Shown here: positions 1-9,229 of the stretch, piece by piece
Position numbering within the stretch: position 1 is the stretch's first letter
Layout of the letters: each line of letters begins with the position of its first letter
Origin: BRHc4a sp049323915
Lineage (GTDB): Bacteria; Bacillota; Desulfotomaculia; Desulfotomaculales; Desulfocucumaceae
Direction: 5' to 3'
Assembly (NCBI GenBank): GCA_049323915.1
Contig: JBMOPC010000095.1
Coordinates: 1-57,285, forward strand
Length of the DNA: 57,285 nt
The notes under the pieces: model-generated
Told to the model about the DNA's origin: nothing
The model's database searches: none
The model's input: the letters and a program-made list of their open reading frames with translations, nothing else
Translations under genes and position numbers: made by a program

Positions 1-258
1 GTCTTCGCTTACCTCAAAGCTGTCTATGCTGCCCGTATCAACGTGTACCGAGTTGCCGTCCCTCTTCACTCTGGCCCCCATATACTGCAGGACCTCCATC
101 ATCACCGAAACGTCCGTGAGATTGGGCACGTCGTGTATCACGCTTTCCCCTGACCCCAAAAGGCACGCGGCCAGAATTGGAAGAGAAGCGTTTTTGCTGC
201 CGCTGACCCGCGCTTTGCCCTGCAGCCGGTTGCCGCCCACAATCATATATTTTTGCAT
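1..258 (-). CDS. murA: UDP-N-acetylglucosamine 1-carboxyvinyltransferase MurA (N-terminal part, cut by window edge)
   Basis: Only the first 86 residues are inside the window; the frame runs open off the left edge. The start ATG is at 256-258 on the minus strand. The N-terminus shows the EPSP-synthase-fold start IVGGNRLQG followed by SGSKNASLP, in which K22 and N23 match the substrate-binding Lys/Asn pair of MurA. MurA transfers enolpyruvate from PEP to UDP-GlcNAc, the first committed step of peptidoglycan synthesis in the cytoplasm. It lies about 15 bases downstream of murB on the same strand, as the last visible gene of the dcw cluster. Which MurA paralogue this is cannot be told from the fragment. 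Confidence 0.93.
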   Translation of the reverse strand, partial: MQKYMIVGGNRLQGKARVSGSKNASLPILAACLLGSGESVIHDVPNLTDVSVMMEVLQYMGARVKRDGNSVHVDTGSIDSFEVSED

Positions 259-273
259 ACCGATACCTCCGCC

Positions 274-1185
274 TCAGTCCCGACCCAAAACCTTGACCTC
301 CATTTCCAGACTTATGCCTGACTTTTCAAACACCCTTCTTCTTACATTGTCTATAAGCTCCAGCACATCACCCGCACTGGCGTTCCCAAGATTGACTATA
401 AAATTACTGTGTTTTAAAGACACCTGGGCGTCCCCCACCCTGAGGCCCCTGCACCCGGCCTCATCTATAAGCATTCCGGCATAACTGCCCGGGGGGTTTT
501 TGAAAACGCTCCCGCAGCTGGGATATTCAAGGGGCTGTTTGGTTTTACGACTGTTGATGTATTTTTCCATATCGGCCTGGATCAGATCCCTGTCACGGGG
601 GGCGCCCCGGAAAACGGCCTCCACCACAATCAGGCCCTTTCCCTCCAGACCGCTCTTTCTGTAACCCCAGTCCATCCGGCGTCCTTCCATGAGTACCGGG
701 TTTCCGCTGTAATCAACGCACTTTACTTCTTCCACAAGGTTACTGACGGTGGAGCCGTAAGCCCCGGCATTCATCAGCACGGCGCCGCCCACGGTCCCCG
801 GTATTCCCGAAAGAAATTCAAACCCGCCCAGTCCGGCGTCTCTCGCCGCCGATGCCAGGCGGGAAAGCCTCAATCCGCCGCCGGCGGTGATGACATCGCC
901 TTTTATACTTAAATTGGAGATTCCCACGCCGATCTGCACAACAACCCCGTCTATCCCGCCGTCTTTTACCAGCAAGTTGGTTCCGGCCCCGATAACGGTC
1001 AGGGGAATGCCATACCGGCCGGCCCATTTAAGCAAAAACACCAGGTCCTCAACATCCCGGGGTTCCGCAAGCACATCTGCCGGACCTCCAATCCTCCAGC
1101 TGGTGTGCGAGATCATGGGTTCCCGGAACAGTAAACCACCCCTGAACTGATCCCTGATTTGGCTGCAAAAATCAGGAGCCAGCAT
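274..1185 (-). CDS. murB: UDP-N-acetylenolpyruvoylglucosamine reductase MurB
   Basis: 303 aa, a normal MurB length. MurB reduces enolpyruvyl-UDP-GlcNAc to UDP-MurNAc with NADPH and FAD. Visible motifs are the FAD-binding GAGTNLLVKDGG near residue 65, GIPGTVGGAVLMNAGAYGS near residue 125, YRKSGL, and the active-site segment SCGSVFKNP near residue 225, with the Ser that protonates the intermediate. The start ATG has a strong GGAGGGG ribosome site 6 bases upstream and overlaps the last 14 bases of murC, which suggests translational coupling. It belongs to the minus-strand dcw operon. Confidence 0.96.
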   Translation of the reverse strand: MLAPDFCSQIRDQFRGGLLFREPMISHTSWRIGGPADVLAEPRDVEDLVFLLKWAGRYGIPLTVIGAGTNLLVKDGGIDGVVVQIGVGISNLSIKGDVITAGGGLRLSRLASAARDAGLGGFEFLSGIPGTVGGAVLMNAGAYGSTVSNLVEEVKCVDYSGNPVLMEGRRMDWGYRKSGLEGKGLIVVEAVFRGAPRDRDLIQADMEKYINSRKTKQPLEYPSCGSVFKNPPGSYAGMLIDEAGCRGLRVGDAQVSLKHSNFIVNLGNASAGDVLELIDNVRRRVFEKSGISLEMEVKVLGRD

Positions 1186-2563
1186 TTAAATCCCCTCCAT
1201 TTGCCTGCAGCCGTTTTACCAGGTCTACGCCGGCAATCCATATATTTCCGGCCCCCATGGTGAGAATAAGGTCCCCGGGCATGGCGAAGCCGGCCAGGTA
1301 ATCCACTATTTCCTCCCGGGATTCCAGGTAGACAACATCTTTCTGCCCGTTTCTGACCATGGCGTCGATGATCAGCCCGGCGCTTACCCCTTCTATGGGG
1401 GCCTCCCCCGCGGAGTATATCTCGTTGATAATCACCAGGTCGGAATCCAGAAAGGCTGTTCCAAATTCATCCCTTAAAAGTGAGGTCCTGGTGTAGCGGT
1501 GGGGCTGGAACACGGTTATTATCCTGTTTGCCCCCACTTGCCTGGCGGCCTTAAGGGTGGCCTTTATTTCGCTGGGGTGGTGGGCGTAGTCATCCACCAC
1601 CTTTATCCCGGACGCCTCACCAAGGAGCTGAAAGCGCCTCCCGGCCCCCTTGAACTCTTTCAGTGCGCAGGCAATGGCGCCGAAGTCCAGGCCGGCATGC
1701 ATTCCCGCTGCCACCACGGCCAGCGCGTTCAGCATGTTATGCTGGCCCGGCACTGACAGAACCAGGGTTCCCAGGCGTCTCCCACGGTGATAGACCTCTC
1801 CCCTGGAGGACATTCCGTTGAGATAAAGCCCTTTCAGAACGTAATCGGCCTCTTCGCTCTTCACGCCATAGGTGGTCAGCGGCCCCCTGTATTCTCCAAG
1901 CACCTCCCGGACACCCGGGTCGTCGATGCATACCACAGCCATCCCGTCATCCGGGACCTTCGAAAGGAAAACCCTGAAGGCCTCCTTGATCCTTTCAACC
2001 GAACCGTAATAGTCCAGGTGATCGTTTTCAACATTTGTAACTATGGCGATTTTGGGGTAAAGCTTCAGGAATGAGCCGTCGCTCTCATCAGCCTCCGCCA
2101 CCAGGTACCGACCCCGCCCCAATTTGGCGTTGCCGCCAATATCGTTCAATTCACCTCCGATTACTATGGTGGGGTCAAGGCCGTTCTTTTCCATAACCAG
2201 GGACATCATGGAGGTGGTGGTGGTTTTTCCGTGCGCCCCGGCCACCGCAATTCCCAACTGTCTTTCCATAAGAAGGGCCAACAGGTCTCCTCGATGTATT
2301 ACCGGTATTTTTTTCTCAATAGCCCGGACCAGCTCCGGATTTTCAGGCCGTATTGCCGTGGAAATCACCACCAGGTCCGAACCCTCGACATTCCGGGCCG
2401 AATGGCCGATATAACACGCAGCCCCCATTGATTCGAGCCTGTTCGTGACATTTGTCCTGCTTAGATCAGATCCGCTTATCCTGTGCCCCAGTTCCATCAG
2501 TATCCTGGCCAGCGCGCTCATTCCGGCCCCGCCGATACCTATAAAATGTATTTTTTCGGGCAT
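1172..2563 (-). CDS. murC: UDP-N-acetylmuramate--L-alanine ligase MurC
   Basis: ATP-dependent ligase that adds L-Ala to UDP-MurNAc. The protein begins MPEKIHFIGIGGAGMSALA, the Rossmann start typical of MurC, and carries the Mur-ligase P-loop GAHGKTTTTSM, the EADESDGSF segment, NVENDHLDYYG, and the C-terminal DDYAHHPSEI. I place the start at the ATG ending at 2563 (463 aa). The frame is open up to a GTG at 2653, but that start has no ribosome site and would add 30 residues not expected in the family. A TTG three codons before the chosen ATG is also possible. It overlaps murB by 14 bases. Confidence 0.94.
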   Translation of the reverse strand: MPEKIHFIGIGGAGMSALARILMELGHRISGSDLSRTNVTNRLESMGAACYIGHSARNVEGSDLVVISTAIRPENPELVRAIEKKIPVIHRGDLLALLMERQLGIAVAGAHGKTTTTSMMSLVMEKNGLDPTIVIGGELNDIGGNAKLGRGRYLVAEADESDGSFLKLYPKIAIVTNVENDHLDYYGSVERIKEAFRVFLSKVPDDGMAVVCIDDPGVREVLGEYRGPLTTYGVKSEEADYVLKGLYLNGMSSRGEVYHRGRRLGTLVLSVPGQHNMLNALAVVAAGMHAGLDFGAIACALKEFKGAGRRFQLLGEASGIKVVDDYAHHPSEIKATLKAARQVGANRIITVFQPHRYTRTSLLRDEFGTAFLDSDLVIINEIYSAGEAPIEGVSAGLIIDAMVRNGQKDVVYLESREEIVDYLAGFAMPGDLILTMGAGNIWIAGVDLVKRLQANGGDLNAGS

Positions 2564-2785
2564 GTTATGCAACCTTATATCAACCCCCTTCTGCACGGAA
2601 ATCAAGTCGTCTCTCCCATCAACCGCCCTGGCGATAGAATATAGTATGCTCACGGATTTATAGGTGTTACCTTAAAGGCCCCAACAATAACTGCGGGCAG
2701 GCTCCGGCTTGTCCCTTTTGTAAATGTTAAAACCAGGCCTTTGCGCGCGGCCCGGCAATATGCCTGTCCTTTTACACCGGTAAAT

Positions 2786-3931
2786 TCATTTTGGCATCCG
2801 GTTCTTTTTGCGCTTATTATCCAACAAATACCGGACACAGTCAAGAATGTCCTCCATAGCCCCGGGCCTTCCGAGATTCCTGCCGGCAATGGACATGCCG
2901 GTCAGTATTTCCCGGTTTGCCGTCAGCTTTTCGATCTCCGCCTTAAGTAAATCGCCGTTCAGATCACTGTCCCTTATTACCACGGCGGCCCCTTTTCTTT
3001 CCAGCGCCCGGGCGTTGTGCTCCTGGTGATTCTCGGCGGCGTACGGGTATGGAATCAGTATTGAAGGCAGTCCAACAGCTATAAGCTCGGCCAGGGTCGC
3101 GGCGCCTGCCCTGCATATGGCCAGGTCTGCCGCGGCCAGGGCTGTGGGCATATCATGAATGTAAGAAGCAATGGTAATATTGCCATTTTCAGGCATTTTC
3201 ATACCCTTATGCGCCTCTGCCACAAACTGGTCGTAATTAGCGGGGCCTGTAACGTGTAGAAATTGAATACCAGGCCTCCCGGAATAAAAACTCAGCACGG
3301 GCAACATGGCGGAATTAATACTTCTTGCTCCCTGACTGCCCCCAAAAGACAACACCAAAAGACCATCCCGGGGAATACCCATTTTTTCCCTGGACTGGTC
3401 CCTGTTCATCAGCAGTATTTCCTTTCTTACCGGGAGACCGGTGGTTTTTACCACCACCCCGGAGGCGAAAAAACTCTTTGACTCCTCGAAGGTGGTCGCC
3501 ACGCAACCCGCAAACCTGGACAATATCCTGTTAGTAATGCCAGGCAAAGCGTTCTGTTCATGGATAAGGGTGGGAATACCCATAAGCGCCGCCGTCAGGA
3601 CCACCGGGCCGCAAACGTAGCCACCGGTGCCTATAACTGCGGCCGGCCTTATTCCCCTGAGGTACCGGAAGGCCGTTATAATACCTGCCGCAGCCTTCCA
3701 CCCGGCCAGCAGGTTGGACGGAGAGAAGCCCCTTTTAATTCCGGCCAGCGGTATAGCCCTGAATGTAAAACCTTCCCTGGGGACTATTTCAGATTCCATC
3801 CCACGGGTGCCGCCTATATAAAATATCTCGGCCCCGAAACTGTCAACGAGCCCCCTGGCGATAGCCAGGGCCGGGTAAATATGACCTCCGGTCCCACCCC
3901 CGGTTACAACAAACCTCAAAGGCTTTAGCAC
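2786..3931 (-). CDS. murG: UDP-GlcNAc:undecaprenyl-PP-MurNAc-pentapeptide GlcNAc transferase MurG
   Basis: About 380 aa GT28 glycosyltransferase that converts lipid I to lipid II on the inner membrane face. The N-terminal glycine-rich loop VTGGGTGGHIYPALAIARG, the GGSQGARSIN loop near residue 195, and the UDP-GlcNAc site CRAGAATLAE followed by PYPYAAENHQEHNA are all present. The GTG at 3931 sits directly on a G-run. A TTG four codons inside (at 3919, giving MRFVVTGGG) has that G-run about 11 bases upstream, so the true start may be 3919. It is separated from murC by about 220 bases in which I see no gene. Confidence 0.94.
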   Translation of the reverse strand: MLKPLRFVVTGGGTGGHIYPALAIARGLVDSFGAEIFYIGGTRGMESEIVPREGFTFRAIPLAGIKRGFSPSNLLAGWKAAAGIITAFRYLRGIRPAAVIGTGGYVCGPVVLTAALMGIPTLIHEQNALPGITNRILSRFAGCVATTFEESKSFFASGVVVKTTGLPVRKEILLMNRDQSREKMGIPRDGLLVLSFGGSQGARSINSAMLPVLSFYSGRPGIQFLHVTGPANYDQFVAEAHKGMKMPENGNITIASYIHDMPTALAAADLAICRAGAATLAELIAVGLPSILIPYPYAAENHQEHNARALERKGAAVVIRDSDLNGDLLKAEIEKLTANREILTGMSIAGRNLGRPGAMEDILDCVRYLLDNKRKKNRMPK

Positions 3932-3975
3932 CCCCGCAGTATCAACTGCCAGCAGTAAAATTATAAGTAAAATGC

Positions 3976-4050
3976 GATAAGCAATATGTAGCAGCAGCTA
4001 GCGGCTAGCAACTAGCAGCTGGTAGCTTACAGCTAACAGCTAACAGCCAA
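3976..4050. repeat. degenerate heptad-like repeat tract between murG and ftsW
   Basis: The spacer consists of imperfect iterations of AGCTAGC/AGCTAAC-type heptamers (agcagctagc, ggctagcaac, cagctaacag). It has no coding potential. Similar low-complexity tracts built from other heptamers lie in the ftsW-murD and murD-mraY gaps and around 18.5-18.8 kb. Confidence 0.7.
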
Positions 4051-4053
4051 TAG

Positions 4054-5160
4054 CTATTTTGGAGTTATATATCTTGATATATTGAGCAGCACTCCCACAC
4101 CCATAAGGGTAAACACCAGCGAAGTCCCGCCAAAGCTGACAAAGGGAAGGGTGATTCCGGTTATGGGCAGGGAACTTGTAACAACACCTATGTTAATTAT
4201 GGCCTGAAGCGCTATCCCCGAAACAATCCCTGCCGCCAGCAGGCTGGCGAAAGGGTCCGGCGAGGTGATGGCAACTTTAAACCCTCTCCATATGAAGAGT
4301 ATAAATAGGAGTATTACCAGTGCGCCCCCGATAAAACCCAGTTCCTCCCCTATAACGGCAAATATGAAGTCGGTCTGTCTTTCCGGCAGATACAGGAACT
4401 TTGAGTGCCGGCCCTGTCCCAGCCCGGTTCCCAAAAGCCCCCCGGACCCGATGGACATCAGTGAGTTGAGTATATGCCAGCCCGCCCCGGTGGGGTCGCC
4501 CTCGGGGTTAAGAAAGGCAAAAAACCTGTCTCTCCTGTAATCCTCGGCGAAAATGGCGCCCATTACGGCCCCCACACCCAGTATTGCCACGGCGGACAGA
4601 GTGCTAATCCTGGCGCCGGCGCAGAAAAGCATTATGAATATGGTGCCCACCAGTGTTATGGCCGTTCCCAGGTCCGGCTCGGCCAGTATCAGCCCGGCGG
4701 AAAGCCCCATAAGCATCAGGTAGGGAAGAACCCCTTGCCGGAAGGACAGTATCTTTTGCTTTTTGGCAGCAAGGCTGGTGGCCACAAAAATCACTATGCA
4801 CAGCTTTGCCAGTTCCGAGGGCTGAAAGCTTAATACACCGAGGTTTATCCAGCGCTGGGCCCCAAGCCTCTCGCTGCCCAGGGGTGTAAGCACCAGCACC
4901 AGGAGCAGAAAGGCCGAAATCAGCATCCACAAAGACCAGCGCCTTAGCTTCCAGTAATCATAACGCATCATGAAAAGCATTACGGAAACGCCTATTACCG
5001 CATTAATCAACTGTCTGATCAAAAAATGAAACGGGTTGTTGAAAGGTGGAAACATGGCGTAGTAGCTGCTGGAGCTGAAAACCATCACAATGCCTATACT
5101 TAACAGCATCATAACGGTTATGAAGAGTATGAAATCCGGCGCTTTCTTTTTTAAGGCCAT
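4054..5160 (-). CDS. ftsW: SEDS-family lipid II polymerase FtsW/SpoVE
   Basis: 368 aa polytopic membrane protein with about ten hydrophobic segments. Family features include the early FSSSSYYAM loop, WINLGVLSFQPSELAKL, the long periplasmic loop with GWHILNSLMSIGSGGLLG, LPERQTDFIFAVIGEELGF, and the C-terminal PFVSFGGTSL. SEDS proteins polymerise glycan strands together with a class B PBP, here presumably the SpoVD/FtsI product of the same cluster. The ATG start has GGGGGTGG upstream. In a spore former the same position can hold SpoVE; sequence alone does not separate the two roles. Confidence 0.92.
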   Translation of the reverse strand: MALKKKAPDFILFITVMMLLSIGIVMVFSSSSYYAMFPPFNNPFHFLIRQLINAVIGVSVMLFMMRYDYWKLRRWSLWMLISAFLLLVLVLTPLGSERLGAQRWINLGVLSFQPSELAKLCIVIFVATSLAAKKQKILSFRQGVLPYLMLMGLSAGLILAEPDLGTAITLVGTIFIMLFCAGARISTLSAVAILGVGAVMGAIFAEDYRRDRFFAFLNPEGDPTGAGWHILNSLMSIGSGGLLGTGLGQGRHSKFLYLPERQTDFIFAVIGEELGFIGGALVILLFILFIWRGFKVAITSPDPFASLLAAGIVSGIALQAIINIGVVTSSLPITGITLPFVSFGGTSLVFTLMGVGVLLNISRYITPK

Positions 5161-5182
5161 TGTTCCACCCCCGTATTGAGAT

Positions 5183-5252
5183 GTGGGAAGTAAGATATTG
5201 GAAGTGGGATACTCGTAGGAATTTGACTTGGCAAATTCCTTCTTAATCTAAC
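5183..5252. repeat. degenerate repeat and palindrome between ftsW and murD
   Basis: Low-complexity GGAAGTGGGA-type repeats surround a perfect 8-bp inverted repeat, GGAATTTG-acttgg-CAAATTCC, near 5219-5240. No reading frame is supported. It resembles the tract at 3976-4050 in kind but not in unit sequence. Confidence 0.6.
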
Positions 5253-5255
5253 CTC

Positions 5256-6620
5256 TCACTTCTCACTTGCCATTTCCCGTACAATTTTTTTAAACAGGTC
5301 TCCTCTTTCCTCGAAATTGTTAAACATATCCCAGCTGGCGCAGGCAGGGGAAAGCAGCACCAGATCGCCCGGGCAGGCCGCCGACCTGGCCAGCAGCACG
5401 GCATCCCTGAAGCTTTCGGCCCTCAGAATGTTCTTTATGCCGGCTTTTTGCGCGGACTGGGACATCTCATCAGCGCACTGCCCCAAAACCACCATGGCCC
5501 TTGTTTTGGGCGCCGCCACACTGGTAAACCCGGTAAAATCATTGCCCTTGTTTTTTCCTCCGGCTATAAGAACCAGCGGCCCCGGGTAGGCTTCCACCGC
5601 CTTTATGCTGGCATCCGGGTTGGTACCCTTGGAATCATTGATATACCTCACACCGTCCACTTCAGCCACAAATTCCAGCCGGTGGGCGACCCCGGCAAAC
5701 CTTCCGAGAGTACCGGCAATGCTCTCTCCCGGCACTCCCATAACAAATCCAGCAGCCGTGGCGGCCAGGGCGTTTTCAAGGTTGTGCAGCCCTGGTATTT
5801 TCAGTTCCCCGGCATCTATTACACGGGTCGTTTTGCCGCCCCGGCTGACAGTAATGGCATTGTCACGGACAAACACTCCTTCTTCTAAAATATTCCTCCT
5901 GCTGAAAAATATGACATCTCCTTTACCCTTTCCTTTCATTTCCCTGACATTTGGGTCGTCATAATTCAAGACCAGGAAATCCCCTTTCTGCTGGTTCATG
6001 GAAATCCTGCCCTTGGCTTGGGTATAGCCCGCCATGTCCCCGTGCCTGTCCAGGTGGTCCGGAGTCAGGTTCAATATTAGCCCCACCTTTGGACGGAACT
6101 GATCTACAGTCTCCAGCTGGAAACTGGACACCTCGGCCACGATTACATCCTCCGGTCCGTAGCTCTCCACCTCTTCCACCAGCGGCAGGCCTATATTACC
6201 CGCCACCAGCACACGGTAACCTGCGTCCCTGAATATTTCGCCCACCAGCGTTGTGGTGGTTGTTTTCCCATTGGTGCCGGTAACGGCAATTATGGAAGAC
6301 CTGGCAAACCTGTACGCCAACTCCAGCTCGCCTATGACCGGAATCCCTGCCTCCCGGGCCCCGGACACCGGCGGTATCGTAAGAGGCACCCCGGGGCTCA
6401 TGACCACCATGTCGAAACGATTCCCCACGTCATCGGGATAGCCTCCCAGGGCCAGATCAACACCGGCGCCTGCCAGGTTGTCCAGTTGGGAACCGAAGTT
6501 TTCCCTTTCCCTGGTATCGGCTAAAACCACAAAGGAGCCCTTTCCCGCAAGAAATCCGGCCACTGCAACACCGCTCTTGCCGGCTCCCACCACAAGCACT
6601 TTTTTACCCCTGAGATCCAC
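5256..6620 (-). CDS. murD: UDP-N-acetylmuramoyl-L-alanine--D-glutamate ligase MurD
   Basis: 454 aa Mur ligase adding D-Glu to UDP-MurNAc-L-Ala. It has the N-terminal Rossmann start KVLVVGAGKSGVAVAGFL, P-loop GTNGKTTTTTL near residue 117, LNLTPDHLDRHG, NDSKGTNPDAS near residue 325, and the C-terminal LLSPACASWDMFNNFEERG, which is characteristic of MurD. The start is GTG at 6620 with GGAG 8 bases upstream. It lies between mraY and ftsW in the dcw operon. Confidence 0.95.
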   Translation of the reverse strand: MDLRGKKVLVVGAGKSGVAVAGFLAGKGSFVVLADTRERENFGSQLDNLAGAGVDLALGGYPDDVGNRFDMVVMSPGVPLTIPPVSGAREAGIPVIGELELAYRFARSSIIAVTGTNGKTTTTTLVGEIFRDAGYRVLVAGNIGLPLVEEVESYGPEDVIVAEVSSFQLETVDQFRPKVGLILNLTPDHLDRHGDMAGYTQAKGRISMNQQKGDFLVLNYDDPNVREMKGKGKGDVIFFSRRNILEEGVFVRDNAITVSRGGKTTRVIDAGELKIPGLHNLENALAATAAGFVMGVPGESIAGTLGRFAGVAHRLEFVAEVDGVRYINDSKGTNPDASIKAVEAYPGPLVLIAGGKNKGNDFTGFTSVAAPKTRAMVVLGQCADEMSQSAQKAGIKNILRAESFRDAVLLARSAACPGDLVLLSPACASWDMFNNFEERGDLFKKIVREMASEK

Positions 6621-6697
6621 ACATTCAACTCCTAAGTTTAGAATACAAGAATGACTTGGTTATTGCTGTTAGCTGCTACCTATTACCTATTACCACC

Positions 6698-7693
6698 TCA
6701 GCCCATCTTGTAAAACCCGGCTATGCCCAGCATTGAAAACAGTAGAGTGGCTGTTACAAAGCTCACCACAATACGGTTTTCACTCCAGCCTCCCAGCTCA
6801 AAATGGTGGTGCAGCGGGCTCATCCTCAGCACCCTGCGGTGAAACACCTGGAAGGAAAACACCTGGGCAATCACAGACAGCGTTTCCAGCACGTATATTC
6901 CCCCGATGATAAACAGAAAAAGCTCGCTCCTGGTAAGGATTGCGGCGGCGCCCAGAGCTCCGCCCAGAGCCAGGGAGCCTGTGTCTCCCATGAAAACCCT
7001 GGCCGGGTGGTGGTTATAAACCAGAAAGCCTACGCATCCACCGGCCACAGCCGCCATCACCAGGGCAACACCGGTTTTTCCCGTTAACACCGAAATTATC
7101 ACAAAAGCGGCGGCGGTCACTGCCGTTACTCCCGCAGCAAGCCCGTCAAGCCCGTCCGTCAGGTTAACGCCGTTGGCGGCGCCTATCACCACCAGCACCG
7201 CAAATACTGTGAATCCCCACATTCCCAGCTCAATGGTTTTAACTTCACCGGATAAAAGTCCGCTGAAGGGTATGACCACATCAGTGCCTCTCCCCAGAGT
7301 GGAAACCGCCAGTACGGCCAGGAGGGCGGCAATAAGCATCTGCCCCGCCAGTTTTTCCCTGGCCCGCAAACCCAGGGGCCTTTTCAGCACTATTTTGATA
7401 AAATCATCCAAAAAGCCAATCAGTCCGTATCCAAGAATTGTAGCAATAACCAGTATACCTTCGGGATACTTTAAGGCGTAAAACAGTCCCGCCACAGTAA
7501 TTCCGGCCAGAAAAACCACACCTCCCATGGTGGGCGTCCCCCTCTTGGAAAGGTGTCTGGCCGGCCCGTCACTGCGCACGTTTTGTCCGAACTTAAGTTT
7601 TATCAGAGCGGGTATTACAAAGGGCGCCAGGAGAAAGGTCACTACAAAAGACAATAACAGTGATTTTCCTGCCACGAACCATATATTTTCCAT
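6698..7693 (-). CDS. mraY: phospho-N-acetylmuramoyl-pentapeptide transferase MraY
   Basis: 331 aa membrane enzyme that makes lipid I from UDP-MurNAc-pentapeptide and undecaprenyl phosphate. About ten hydrophobic segments are visible. Catalytic motifs are present: GFLDDFIKI near residue 95, GVNLTDGLDGLAAG near residue 175, FMGDTGSLALGG near residue 235, and the HHH motif MSPLHHHFELGGWSE near residue 290. Length and order match the family. It lies between murF and murD. Confidence 0.96.
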   Translation of the reverse strand: MENIWFVAGKSLLLSFVVTFLLAPFVIPALIKLKFGQNVRSDGPARHLSKRGTPTMGGVVFLAGITVAGLFYALKYPEGILVIATILGYGLIGFLDDFIKIVLKRPLGLRAREKLAGQMLIAALLAVLAVSTLGRGTDVVIPFSGLLSGEVKTIELGMWGFTVFAVLVVIGAANGVNLTDGLDGLAAGVTAVTAAAFVIISVLTGKTGVALVMAAVAGGCVGFLVYNHHPARVFMGDTGSLALGGALGAAAILTRSELFLFIIGGIYVLETLSVIAQVFSFQVFHRRVLRMSPLHHHFELGGWSENRIVVSFVTATLLFSMLGIAGFYKMG

Positions 7694-7794
7694 TTTCCAC
7701 GGCTGGTTTCCACCAGCCCCTCCTGTCTGTAATCACCTATAAATAAAAATATGCTAAATAAGGCAAATGTTTCCTTGCAGCATCATATAATATA

Positions 7795-9192
7795 CTATTC
7801 GCCCGGACTCCAGCCGTCATCCTCCTTTAAATCCGTGATAAATTCTTCCATTTTCATTCCTCTTGAACCTTTAACCAGCACGACGTCACCGGGCTGAAGA
7901 ATGCCTTTAAGCATCCGTGCGGCATCACGGGATGACTTGAAAAGCAGAATCCGTCCCGAAGGCATTCCCGCCTCCCCGGCGCCGTCAGCTATAAACTTTG
8001 CCTGTTCACCCACTGCCGCCAGAATATCAACCCCGGCGTTTTTTACCGCGCCGCCCACCTCGCGGTGCCCCGATTCGGATCTGTCACCCAGCTCCAGCAT
8101 ATCCCCCAGCACCGCTATTTTCCTTGAACTGTCACCGGCGGTTTCACAAAGAGCCTGAATGGCCGCCCTGGTTGACAGGGGATTGGCGTTGTATGAGTCA
8201 TTGATTATTTTGATGCCGTTATAATTGGTTATTTCCATCCGCATTGAGGTAAGGTGCGCCCCCGCCAGCCCGGTCCTTATGTCCTCCACTTCCATACCCA
8301 GCTCCAGGCCCACCGCAATGGCCGCAAGGCTGTTGATCACATTGTGACGCCCCGGCAGCGGCACAAAAAACTCTGCCTCTCTTCCCCGGAAAGCGGCCGC
8401 AAAGCGGTTGCCCCCATCCACAGGCGTTATCTGGCGGGCGTATATATCCAGTCCTGGGTTCTCACCGAAAAATACAACCCTTCCCCGGCAGCGCCGGGCC
8501 TCCCTTTCTATGAAGGGGCTCTCACCGTGGAGCACGGCGAACCCTTCTCCGGGCACATAGTCAAGAATTTCTCCCTTGGCCCTGGCTATGTTGTCCACCG
8601 ACCCCAGCATTTCAAAGTGAGCCTCACCTATATTGGTGATAACCGCACCGGTGGGCAGCGCAATACGGCCCAGCAGGTCAATTTCCCCCAGGCCTCTCAT
8701 GGCCATTTCCACCACCGCCGCCTGGTGGCTTCCATCCATTCTTAGAAGGGTAAGGGGTAGCCCCAGCTCGTTGTTCAGGTTCCCTTCGGTCTTCAGGGTG
8801 CGGAATTTAACCGACAGCACACTGTGTATCAAGTCCTTGGTGCTGGTCTTTCCCGAGCTTCCCGTAACCCCCACCACTGGAACGCCTGAAAGCTGGCGGT
8901 TATGCCTGGCCAGGTCCTGAAGCGCGCCCTGGGAGTCCGCCACCTTAAAAACGGAAACCCCCGGCGGCGGCTCCACCTCCCTTTCGGTCACCACCCCCCG
9001 GGCGCCTGCCTCCACGGCCTTTGCTATAAAATCATGCCCGTCAAAGCGGTCCCCCCGCAGGGCGAAAAAAAGGTCACCCTTGTTTACCTTGCGGGAATCG
9101 GTGCAAACGGAGCTGATAACCCCCAGTTCACCCTCGCTCAATATTTCTGCCGACATTGCCACGGCCAGCTGCCAGACATTTAGCGGAAACAT
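7795..9192 (-). CDS. murF: UDP-N-acetylmuramoyl-tripeptide--D-alanyl-D-alanine ligase MurF
   Basis: 465 aa Mur ligase that adds D-Ala-D-Ala to complete the pentapeptide. The N-terminal domain has CTDSRKVNKGDLFFALRG, the P-loop is GVTGSSGKTSTKD near residue 108, and the central domain has NINDSYNANPLS-type features (IINDSYNANP near residue 330) followed by LGDMLELG. The start ATG is preceded by GGAGGAATAGGG. It lies 37 bases downstream of murE. Confidence 0.95.
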   Translation of the reverse strand: MFPLNVWQLAVAMSAEILSEGELGVISSVCTDSRKVNKGDLFFALRGDRFDGHDFIAKAVEAGARGVVTEREVEPPPGVSVFKVADSQGALQDLARHNRQLSGVPVVGVTGSSGKTSTKDLIHSVLSVKFRTLKTEGNLNNELGLPLTLLRMDGSHQAAVVEMAMRGLGEIDLLGRIALPTGAVITNIGEAHFEMLGSVDNIARAKGEILDYVPGEGFAVLHGESPFIEREARRCRGRVVFFGENPGLDIYARQITPVDGGNRFAAAFRGREAEFFVPLPGRHNVINSLAAIAVGLELGMEVEDIRTGLAGAHLTSMRMEITNYNGIKIINDSYNANPLSTRAAIQALCETAGDSSRKIAVLGDMLELGDRSESGHREVGGAVKNAGVDILAAVGEQAKFIADGAGEAGMPSGRILLFKSSRDAARMLKGILQPGDVVLVKGSRGMKMEEFITDLKEDDGWSPGE

Positions 9193-9229
9193 CCCTATTC
9201 CTCCAGTGCATCAAGTATTAAAACAGGGG

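Noticed and set aside
2650..2889. 79-codon minus-strand ORF between murC and murG
   Set aside because: Overlaps the murG 3' end in another frame and lacks recognisable features or a ribosome site.
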